From: Sthenelais limicola | Lineage: Eukaryota; Annelida; Polychaeta; Phyllodocida; Sigalionidae | Direction: 5' to 3' | DNA: 64,000 nucleotides | Assembly: GCA_942159475.1 (NCBI GenBank) | Contig: OW804096.1 | Span: 15,772,906 to 15,836,905 of the forward strand | In this document: positions 21,620 to 29,857 of the stretch, one piece after another | How the letters are laid out: each line of letters begins with the position of its first letter | Numbering within the stretch: position 1 is the stretch's first letter | Notes under the pieces: generated by a model | Database searches by the model: none | Seen by the model: only the letters and a program-made list of their open reading frames with translations | What the model was told of the DNA's origin: nothing | Translations under genes and position numbers: made by a program

Positions 21620-21940
21620 ATAGAGGATTTGCATAGCCGCCATTTTGAATCTTGATTCACATGGGATTATGGGACTAATGGTACAGTCTAAAACCTATAG
21701 AAAACATGTTATTTTCAGTATGGATTTGTTATCAATGCTCTAATATTAATATCCATGAGCTATGTATGCATATTTTCATAAGATGTCCCCATCTTTTAAC
21801 ATTATGCATTTGGTTTTTATAGATCATTTACATAACCTACAATATTGATGACAGCATTCTTGCAATTTTCGGTAAAAATGTTGCCAAATATTTGTAAGTC
21901 AGGTTTCAATAAAATCCGTCTCAGGATGCACTGCATTTGA
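21620..21940 (+). mobile_element. Family B copy (right end truncated)
   Basis: ATAGAGGATTTGCATAGCCG starts it. It fades at GATGCACTGCATTTGAC, just before a family C fragment. Confidence 0.75.
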
Positions 21941-21947
21941 CAGCATA

Positions 21948-21990
21948 TGTGATCCGTTTTAGGAAAATAAGTCATAAGTCACAAAATATG
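21948..21990 (+). mobile_element. Family C terminal fragment at the FReD exon 2 donor
   Basis: TGTGATCCGTTTTAGGAAAA and AGTCATAAGTCACAAAATAT only, ending 6 bases from the splice junction. Confidence 0.6.
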
Positions 21991-21996
21991 ACAGAC

Positions 21997-22090
21997 CATC
22001 CCGCAAGGACTTCACATCAGTGTGGAGTTCCTCAACGTCTTCTGTCAGGTTCTTCATCTCATCTTTCATCAGCTCCAGATTGGAATTTGT
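21997..22090 (-). CDS. FReD gene exon 2: coiled coil
   Basis: The acceptor AATTTTCAG precedes a 94-base exon encoding a Leu/Glu/Lys-rich heptad stretch (LELMKDEMKNL, DVEELHTDVKSL). Its donor GATG|GTCTGT is phase 1 and matches the two-base start of exon 3. Short coiled coils in this position usually mediate trimerisation in ficolin- and FREP-like proteins. A 43-bp fragment of family C begins within a few bases of the donor. Confidence 0.78.
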
Positions 22091-22399
22091 CTGAAAATTG
22101 ATTAAATTATTTATTTCATTTCCTTTAATTTCTGATCTTGACCTTTGGTCTTACTTTGGACTTTGTCCAGTAGAGTTAGGTCTAGATAGACACAGCAGTG
22201 GGCGGAAGACCATGGCGCCCATATCTCAATGTTAATGTCCTCAATCGATTATTAGAACCAGAGCGGTTCAATAGGCCAACTAATGATTAGTATCTAAACT
22301 CTTTGTTAGAACTTCATTGTACAATGTACTTGTTTGTTGACAACTCAAATGTCGTTATTACAGAAGATGTGCTGTGTAAAGTATAAAAATACTAAATAA

Positions 22400-22900
22400 A
22401 TAATAATAATTTACAAAGATATATTAGTCATAAAGTTGTTAAAAAAGTGATAACTAAAGAAATTATTCGAAGGACTGAAACTGTTTTAAACCCAAACTTA
22501 AAACTCTGCTAATCATTGATCAATTAGAATTGGTTTTGATGACAAAACATTGATGTAAATGTCGGGACTCTTTTGCCAAATATTGACAAGTTGTTGTTAG
22601 GTACCTTGCGGCGTACTGATTCATTACGCGTAATAACGATCATCTTTAATCGGTCAAAGCTTATTCACATAAATATTTCATTTATGGCCTACCATCGTCA
22701 ACTGAGAAAAAGAGCTTTAAAACCATATATCATATGTTAATGTGCAACGGATATGACTATTTATGTGTAGACTGAGAAATTTAGGCCTACTAGAAACCCA
22801 TAAGAAAGGACCAAATTGTCAGCGAGATTGCTGTAGCTTTTCGGCCGTTTTCGAAAGGCTGAATCAAAATGAACTAATCTTTGTACAATTCTGAAAGAGC
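22400..22900 (+). repeat. Repeat K, copy 1
   Basis: It shares GTGATAACTAAAGAAATTAT, TCGAAG, TTTTAAACCCAAACT and TTCGAAAGGCTGAATCAAAA with 58316-58800 and, in part, 59375-59625. In this copy the two blocks are about 330 bp apart, as in copy 2, so it is one long repeat. It ends in a GA-rich stretch. Confidence 0.6.
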
Positions 22901-23399
22901 TTGCGGAGCTTGTGGAGAGAGAAGTGAGAGAGGAGAGAAAGAGAGAGGGAGAGAGAGAGAATAATATGTTAGACATTTTGTTATTTTCTGGACTTTATTT
23001 GTAAACAGAATAAACCACTAGACTACTTCAATAGTTTTACCTAATTTATATTTCGGGAATACACTATAAATAATGATTACATTTTTTAATTAGAGATAAA
23101 GCTGTGTTTAAGAATGAAAAGTACAGTTGGATTTAAGAATGAAAAAAGAAATTAGTTATCACAATATGTGCAGTCTGTTTTAGCAGTTAGTTTGTTTATT
23201 AAATATTTGCAGATTTCTCTCATATAGCAGGAGATTTCCATATCGGGAGAATTATAGTAAGTGCCAAAATAGCGGGAGATCGCCTCCGAAACTGGCAGGA
23301 GTTACATGGAGAACTTTTGGCATATTATAATATAGGCCTAGGGTATTAGCAATTGAAATATGTTGACAAAAAGTAGTGCCCACAATCTGGAACGAAGAT
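22901..23399. other. FReD intron 1, nothing recognised
   Basis: GA-rich start, then AT-rich unique sequence. Confidence 0.4.
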
Positions 23400-23624
23400 G
23401 AAGATCTGACTAAAATGCCTTAAACAATTCTCTCAACTAACCTAAATTTCAGACAGAAATTATGTTCAAATTTCAGTTAGACATAACCGAACAAATTGTC
23501 TAAATCAAGGCAATGCCAAATACACTCAGATATACCTATATAGTATTCATAATTTTTCACTCTAATTTAGCGGAATTTGAGAGATGTGTCGAACTGTAAA
23601 TTGTGTATTTTCTGAAAATCTGAC
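23400..23624 (+). mobile_element. Family A copy (old, left end lost)
   Basis: CAATTCTCTCAACTAACCTA through TTTTCTGAAAATCTGACC. Clearly more diverged than its neighbour. Confidence 0.65.
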
Positions 23625-23632
23625 CAAGATAT

Positions 23633-23867
23633 GGGTCCGATTATCACAAAATGTACAATTCAACTTCTCCAAACTTCACAAATAACCCAAATTTCAGACG
23701 AAAATAAAGTTCAAAATACAGTTCAACCTAACCATACAGATTGCTAGAATCAATGCAATGCCGAATATACTCAAATTCACTTAGTACTGACCGAATTACA
23801 GCCTAATTTAGCAGAGTGTACTAAATGTGTAGAGCTGCCAATTGTGCATTTTCTGAAAATCTGACCC
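23633..23867 (+). mobile_element. Family A copy
   Basis: GGGTCCGATTATCACAAAAT to TTTTCTGAAAATCTGACCC, only 8 bases after the previous copy. Confidence 0.82.
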
Positions 23868-23871
23868 AAAC

Positions 23872-24020
23872 AATGCTTTCGTAATAATAACGGCAGTGGA
23901 TAAGATTAATATTCTACTATACAGGTGTTATATCATATTACAGAGAGTAGAACCTTATTGTACCAATAAAGATGTTGTCCTATAAGCTGTGAGTTAACAC
24001 TTTAAAAAAAAAAAAAAAAA
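23872..24020 (+). repeat. Poly(A)-tailed retro fragment, copy 2, in FReD intron 1
   Basis: ATAACGGCAGTGGATAAGAT, CAATAAAGATGTTGTCCTAT, then an A run to 24020. It matches 12062-12215 and ends 20 bases from the exon 1 donor. Confidence 0.55.
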
Positions 24021-24040
24021 ATCTGATCCACATATCTCAC

Positions 24041-24133
24041 CTTCTGGAGTTTCTGCTCCCAGCCATGGCCCCCTGGAGTGGACGCTGCCGCCGCTACACA
24101 CAGGAGGACGAGTAGTGCCTGAATGGTCGCCAT
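24041..24133 (-). CDS. FReD gene exon 1: signal peptide
   Basis: Thirty-one codons starting MATIQALLVLLCVAAAAS and ending at the donor AAG|GTGAGA. A short N-region, a hydrophobic core and small residues before the predicted cleavage site are typical of secretion signals. The start has a good context (ACCATGG). Family-A-like bases and the 1.24-kb element D1 begin about 70-90 bases upstream, so the native promoter is displaced or lies beyond them. An A-tract ends 20 bases inside the intron. Confidence 0.8.
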
Positions 24134-24220
24134 GGTTTCCACCGCTCGCTCGCAGGCAATGACTGGCCCCTGCCTCAACGCCTCCTTTTGTAGCAGTGCA
24201 TATGGGTCAGATATCAGATA

Positions 24221-24625
24221 TCTATGGAAGACCATTTACCCATATACCGAACTTCGGATATACGAATTGGATCAATTCGGCCAAAACTCGGCCGAATTCG
24301 GCCGAAATTCGGAAAACTCGGCATTCTGCAATCTTTTATGCTTATATAATATACATATACATACATACACATACATACATACATACATACCTGACATACA
24401 CACCTGACTCAGAAAATGATATAAAATGATTATGACAGTAGGAGACCAAATGTTGCCAAATTGGTGGAATTGGCCACATACACCATAATATACATACAAT
24501 ATATCATCCATACATACATGTATATATACCGCATACCATATAATATAAATAACATATAGTATACATAATATACAGTATACATTACATACAGTATACATAA
24601 CACATATATACATAACAAGTCTCTG

Positions 24626-24668
<43 letters not shown>

Positions 24669-25464
24669 TTCTACACATAGTGCCGCTCATTACTCATTAT
24701 ACTCAGGTATAACTAATTTGCCTTAATAACGTCTAAAATTATGTCTGAATACTTATGCTCATTACTCGAAAACTATTTGAGCCTTTTCCAAAATTTAAAA
24801 TATATTAAATACCTGAACGTATCTATTTGACTGTCCTAAAATCCTATAATTATTGAATCATTATCTGTACCTCATTTGGCAATCGTTGCTAGTAATGTAT
24901 TATATAAGGTGAATATTTTACAATATGAAAAAAAATATATTAAATTATTAATTAACGTCTGTACAGGCAAGTTAATTAAGACTATGAACTTGTATTGTAT
25001 ACCAAACGAACCGGGAAAATGTCAGCATTACAGAGCTTTTTAAAGTATTCCAATCCGTTGGGAAATGGCGACACAGTGGCCCAATATGTGACGTCCGAAT
25101 TTAGTCCGAAGTTAGTCCGAATTCGGACTAAATTCGGCCGAATTCGGCCGAATAAAAGAGAGATTTTACCGAATTTCTCCCGAATTTATTAAATATCGGT
25201 TCGGCTCGGTTCGGATATCGGATCCTTCGGCAAATTATAAAGGTCGGTGATTACCGAACGGAGGCCGAAATGAGGCCGAAAAAAAGACAATTTTTCCGAA
25301 TTGTTTCTTTTCGGTGAGAGTTGTTTGCTATGCTTTATAATGGCGTATTGTCATACAGGGTTCGGTATGGGTTCGGGGTTCGGTTCGGTTCGGTTCGGGC
25401 ATCGGATTTCGGCATCCGATTCGGCCATTTGACATCGGTTGATGGGTAAAAGGTCTTCCATAGA
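24221..25464. mobile_element. D1: 1.24-kb transposon with 9-bp target duplication
   Basis: The ends TCTATGGAAGACCATTTACC and its inverted copy (GGTAAAAGGTCTTCCATAGA) match over about 22 bp with one mismatch. TATCAGATA flanks both sides exactly (24212-24220, 25465-25473). Subterminal regions repeat TTCGGCCGAATTCGG-type words. The middle holds (ATAC)n and (CT)n microsatellites. No transposase. A 9-bp duplication suggests the Mutator-like group. It sits just upstream of the FReD start codon. Confidence 0.75.
24633..24664. repeat. (CT)n microsatellite
   Basis: About 16 CT units inside element D1. Confidence 0.9.
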
Positions 25465-25577
25465 TATCAGATAGAATCCTGATCCATCCCATTATAGAGT
25501 AAAAAATAGCAACTATCTTTCGTAGGAATTTCCTCCAAGAAGTATGTCGAGAAACAACACCAGGATAATAATTATTA

Positions 25578-25790
25578 GGGTCAGATTTTCAGAAAATGTA
25601 CAATTCCCCTTCACCAATCCTCTCAAATAACCCACTTTTAAGATAAAAATGAGCAGAACTGATACTGTAAATCAATAAGATACCAAATATATTCAGATAT
25701 ACCCGGTATTCATAATTTTTTCAGCCTAATTCAGCAGAATTTTCTAAATGTTTTGAGCTGCCAATTGTACATTTTCCGAAAATCTGACCC
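25578..25790 (+). mobile_element. Family A copy (CCCGGTATT subtype)
   Basis: GGGTCAGATTTTCAGAAAAT to TTTTCCGAAAATCTGACCC. The preceding 105 bp (25474-25577) are also shared with the sequence before the A copy at 34486, so this pair is part of a larger duplicated unit. Confidence 0.84.
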
Positions 25791-26242
25791 ATATATGGGT
25801 CCGTACACACGGCCTTGTACAATAAGACTATTTACACATTTTGATTAAATTTTGCGAAATAGGCCTAATCATGGGATTCAGAGGGCTGCTACATTTTACA
25901 TGTTAATTAAATGTTTGTTCAATTTATTCTGGGGATAGCTAATGTCATCTGGCAATAATTAAAATCTAATTTAAATTTAAATTAAAAAATAAGTTAGAAA
26001 TGGGTTGTATCACTGTATCTAGAACGGACCATTGAATAACTAGAGTTGAGACCTCGATGTACATTTGGCCTGGGAGTGGTCACTATGCCAATCGCTATCG
26101 GTCCCTTTTGTTTCATCCAATCAGAACGGCGCTCTCATTGTGACACGCCCATTTATGCAAACGCACGCACTGCACGGTGTATTAACTGACATTTGTCTCT
26201 CTCCATACACAGGACGCAAATATAAGCCAGGATGATATGTAT
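25791..26242. other. Gene-free stretch, nothing recognised
   Basis: AT-rich unique sequence. Confidence 0.45.
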
Positions 26243-26445
26243 GGGTCAGATATCCAGAAAATGTACAATTCATCTTCACCAATCCAAAGTTCAAAATACA
26301 GTTCAACCCAACCAAATAGAATGCTAGAATCAATGCAATGCCGAATATACTCGAATTTACCTAGTATTGACCAAATTGCAGCCTAATTTAGTAAAATTTA
26401 CTAAATGTGTACAGCTGCCAAATGTACATTCTGAATATCTGACCC
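26243..26445 (+). mobile_element. Family A copy with internal deletion and GTAT flanks
   Basis: GGGTCAGATATCCAGAAAAT to TTCTGAATATCTGACCC, about 30 bp shorter than the others. GTAT directly abuts both ends, a candidate 4-bp target duplication. Confidence 0.82.
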
Positions 26446-26802
26446 GTATACAGATAATAGAAACTTGAACCTCAGATCACATGGGAAGATAATGAAAGTA
26501 CCTCAGCCTCACTCTAAGAAGGTTAAAAATGGATATATTACCAGTTACCAGTTATGTGGAATGATATGGTTATGTCTGATATAAAGAGAAATTTAAATCA
26601 TTTATTCTAGAATATGTACAATAGGTCTTCCATAACCAGGTCGATGGACCTCAATAGATGATACATGTAAAGCAGTTTCATGCTTCAGATTTGAAAAAAA
26701 AACGAACTATGGTATGTAAATCAGTTCGAGTGATCCATATAATATATATTTCTCCTTTATGTAATTGTATGCTTAATGAGAAATAAAAGTTCTATCATGA
26801 TA
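26446..26802. other. Gene-free stretch, nothing recognised
   Basis: AT-rich; leads into the polypurine block. Confidence 0.4.
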
Positions 26803-27195
26803 ATGAGGAAGAGGGGAGGGAGGGGGGAGGGAGGGGGGAGGGGGGATCGGAGATAGGGTTGGGAGAGAAAAAACATGTATGGTAGACAGAAGAGGGGGAG
26901 GGAAAAGAGGGAGAGGGGAAGTATGGGGAGAGAGGGTGACCACCCTACATGCAGAGGAGGGGGGGATGAAGAAGAGGGTGTAGCAATAGGAGAGGGGGAG
27001 GGGGAGGGAAAGAAGAGGAGGGAAGAGAGGAGGGAGACAAAGCGGGGGGGGGGCGAGGCATGAGGAAGAGGGGAGGGACAGTGGGGGGAGGAATCGGAGA
27101 TGGGGTTGGGAGAAAAACAGGTATGAAAGTCGGAGGAGAGGGGGAGGGAAAAGAGGGAGAGGGGGGAAGTGTGGGGAGAGAGGGTGACCGTCCGG
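26803..27195 (+). repeat. Polypurine repeat N, two tandem units
   Basis: Almost pure G/A on the + strand. Two related units (26803-26945 and 27062-27195) share GAGGAAGAGGGGAGGGA, GGTTGGGAGA and GGGGAGAGAGGGTGACC. A third copy is at 44268-44412. The Arg/Glu/Gly open frame here is compositional, not a gene. Confidence 0.75.
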
Positions 27196-28028
27196 AGAAC
27201 CGGTACTTTGCTATAGTTGTATTATATACTAATTAGGTAGCGTTAAGAATATGTGAAGAATACGAGATATTGGACTTAAGTAGACGCTATGTATAAAAGT
27301 TGAATTATTGTGTTTATGTTAAGTTTTTGTTAAGTTTTAATTAGAGAAAATCCCCACCTAGGGGACTAGGAAGACCTATGTTCTCAGAGATAGTTATGAA
27401 TGAAATTTGTATTATTTGACTCATTCCTTGTCCCTGTTTATATATGAGCTAGATTTATAATAAAAGTGGTGTCATAGATGTTCTTTTAATCTGTCGCAAA
27501 CTTTGTGGCTAACCTGCCCTTCCTCGGGTGGTTCGAAATAGTTTATACATTATTGAATATTATCTAAAATGGAGAATCTAGTTTTTATTTATTTTGAATG
27601 TTGTCAATATGTGTGAGCATTGAGAGCACTGTAATGATTGATTGATTTTAATATTTTATTCAGAACATTGAACATTTTTATACGTATAGTACAAATATTC
27701 TCAGGACAGCCTGATTTCCAAAAAGGTATTTTTTAAGAGAAAGGAATAGGTTACAAATATGAAAAATAGTCGTCGTTATAACATAAGCTATTACGAATAA
27801 TTACTGTTATATAGTTTTGTAAGTTACAAAAATTGAATTACAGTTTTAATGACATTTTTTATAATAAACGATACATATTGCAAATTTACATTATAGGATA
27901 AAATACATGCTCTCATTACAAATCTCTGGTGACAGAGTAAGTGCTAACGCGAGCAACTAAAACAGAAATACAAATACATACAAATGCCGTGCAACATAAT
28001 AAGTTCTGCGGTTGATACGGCGGCCATA
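27196..28028. other. Gene-free stretch, nothing firm
   Basis: Contains AATAAAAG near 27460 and an AT-rich tail-like run around 27640-27720. No paired ends, no coding frame. Confidence 0.4.
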
Positions 28029-28243
28029 TGTGAAGTTTTACAGAAAAATGAGTACGTCATAAGTCACAAAAGATGAATTTTGTAGTAGTATCATAATTGG
28101 AAAGAAGGGATCTAGCCGATTCCGATGATGGTAAACATTAGTACTTCTAATAAATATTTCAATATTTTAAGTTTGATGTTTTCATTTTTGAAAAATAAAA
28201 GGTTTCTGATATACCGAATAGTTAGTTGGGCGGAATTCAGTTG
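28029..28243 (-). mobile_element. Family C fragment
   Basis: TGTGAAGTTTTACAGAAAAA through GGTAAACATTAGTACTTCTA; the second half is missing. Confidence 0.6.
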
Positions 28244-28337
28244 AAATCTGACATTAAAATAATCAAATATTTAGCAACATGTTTATGAACAAGACATTTT
28301 GGATATGACCAAAAACAAAAATGGTTCTCCCGATACC

Positions 28338-28356
28338 CGCCCCCCCCCCCCCCCCA
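28338..28356. repeat. Poly(C) tract
   Basis: An uninterrupted C run followed by ACCCCC, just before the Penelope-like element. Confidence 0.85.
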
Positions 28357-28414
28357 CCCCCTGGTTCATGCGAGCCCGCCCCGACGAAATGTTAAAGAGA
28401 GCTAATGACTCAAA

Positions 28415-28430
28415 AGACGTTAGGATTTAT
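28415..28430. repeat. Target-site duplication, left
   Basis: AGACGTTAGGATTTAT, identical to 32679-32694. Confidence 0.85.
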
Positions 28431-28431
28431 A

Positions 28432-28527
28432 TTTTGTAAATCTTTTACCTTCTTTGGATACTGGATGAGAGCTATTACATAATGTGCAAGTCTGGTCCAG
28501 GTCCTTGGAAGTGGCAAAAATTTTTTT
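28432..28527 (+). repeat. Penelope-like element terminal inverted repeat, left arm
   Basis: Reverse complement of 31955-32053 almost base for base; differences lie only in the A/T run at the inner edge. Confidence 0.9.
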
Positions 28528-29233
28528 AACTGTGTATAAGCACCGAAAGTTAACATTTGACACAACCAGTACAGATTGTGTGGAAACTACACCTCAAGAC
28601 TCTAATTTCGTAGAGGTTACACAAAACTCAGATATAATTAACCAACAAAACTCAGAACAAACTGAGCATTTGAACTCAACTCTAGAAAACCTATTAGAAC
28701 TAGAGCAAGAAGATAATGACGAGCAAAGTCTTTACATATTTAACCAGAATAAAAGGTTAGAAGAAATTATAAGACGAAACCTTAATGATTATGCATTCAT
28801 AACCCCTCTGTACTTTCAGCCCACGGCAAAACAGGGAATCCCGGCCGAGGCACTCAGTACGTGGAACCAGGCGCGTTCCACCCACTTGGAAGCCATTAAG
28901 CAGCTCCTAAGAGCTTCATATCTCGAGCAAGCGGCGACCAATAATGTGTTGGAACCATGGGCATATGCCCTGGAGACGACCCCTACCTTCCTTCTGAAAA
29001 TGGAAACTTTCAGAAAGGAATACCATACGTTAAGGAACAGACAAGCAGCAGAAATAATGAGACTAGCAGCTGCGGCCCTCAAAAGCAATGCACGCCAGAA
29101 TCAGACCACCTCCATCGCCCTTCGCTCCACGGCCGAGCTTATGACGGAGAAGACGCTGGGCGTGGTGCAAGGGCAGGTGACTATGGAAGAGTCATATAAG
29201 TCTTGGGATTACCGCCAAGTTTCAAACAAATGA
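28484..29233 (+). CDS. Penelope-like element N-terminal reading frame
   Basis: 249 codons, acidic and Gln/Asn-rich at first, then helical (RLEEIIRRNLNDYAF; TPTFLLKMETFRKEYHTLRN). I recognise no domain. Its position before the reverse transcriptase suggests the N-terminal part of the element's protein. A likely frameshift near 29170-29220 links it to HRQLDERKANLLANPPTQQQ in another frame, which stops at about 29353. The first codons lie inside the left inverted repeat, so the true start may be later. Confidence 0.55.
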   Translation: MQVWSRSLEVAKIFLTVYKHRKLTFDTTSTDCVETTPQDSNFVEVTQNSDIINQQNSEQTEHLNSTLENLLELEQEDNDEQSLYIFNQNKRLEEIIRRNLNDYAFITPLYFQPTAKQGIPAEALSTWNQARSTHLEAIKQLLRASYLEQAATNNVLEPWAYALETTPTFLLKMETFRKEYHTLRNRQAAEIMRLAAAALKSNARQNQTTSIALRSTAELMTEKTLGVVQGQVTMEESYKSWDYRQVSNK

Positions 29234-29350
29234 ACACAGGCAGTTGGACGAGAGGAAGGCAAACCTGCTAGCTAACCCTCCCACCCAACAACAAATTATC
29301 GATCCCGCAACAAGAGTCCTTGAGAGTGCCCAGCCATCGGGTTTTCCGGA

Positions 29351-29857
29351 ATGAGGACGACCACAACCCCGCCGCCCGACAGGAAGGGGACGAGGCAGGG
29401 GACAGGGACAGGCCCGAGGAAGGGCAGCCAGGGGAAGACGTATGGCCCCATACTAAACACAAACATTCATAATTCCACGTCTAAAAGTAGTGCGAACGGT
29501 CAAAAAGACAAAAGTGAAATGGAAAAGAATAAAAAGCAGTGTCAGCAAACCAGTGTTTGTTCCGTATGTACCCAACCAAGCATATCTCAAACCCCAGAGA
29601 AATCGAAAATCCTTACAAAAGGTGATATCATTAATCTGTCCAGTAGAATCCTATCTAAAGACGAAGAAAATCTCTTAAAGAAAGGTCTTAAATTCTGTCC
29701 CACTACCAACAATACGGACGTGGCCCAAGTAGTTAGAGAAACCGAAGATCAATATAGGAAAATGCGCTTCCATTGTCATTTCGAAAAACAAAACGAATCG
29801 AAAAAACTGATAATAAAAAGAAACTCGAAAATTTCCCTCAAGAACAAACGAACATAG
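29351..29857 (+). pseudogene. Penelope-like element linker region, frame-shifted from the RT frame
   Basis: It contains INLSSRILSKDEENLLKKGL and FCPTTNNTDVAQVVRETEDQ, the conserved block preceding the reverse transcriptase in Penelope-like elements. It should be fused to the following frame, but a shift of one base between about 29775 and 29850 separates them. This is either decay or a frameshift used in translation. Confidence 0.7.

Larger units (their letters stand above)
16428..24133 (-). pseudogene. Fibrinogen-related secreted protein (FReD), split by a transposon in its fourth coding exon
   Basis: Five coding exons, read 3' to 5' on +: 24041-24133, 21997-22090, 21454-21584, 20404-20524 plus 19805-19951 (one ancestral exon broken by an insertion), and 16428-16678. 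All junctions are GT/AG and phases agree (0, 1, 0, 1). Without the insertion the product is 278 residues: signal peptide (about 1-18), heptad-like coiled coil (about 34-62) and a fibrinogen C-terminal domain (68-278). The domain keeps its first Cys (68), [25 protein letters not shown], the calcium-site-like DSDNKNEC (211-218) and NLNGVY. The family covers ficolin- and FREP-type secreted lectins binding acetylated or charged glycans. The insertion at Leu147 adds 449 bp with a stop after about 25 codons, so this allele should give a truncated domain. Everything else looks intact, so the event may be recent or polymorphic. Confidence 0.85.

Noticed and set aside
24272..24690. Open frames rich in Tyr/Ile/Cys or Arg/Glu repeats
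   Set aside because: Caused by (ATAC)n and (CT)n microsatellites inside D1.
26875..27063. Arg/Glu/Gly-rich open frame
   Set aside because: Product of the polypurine tract; composition only.
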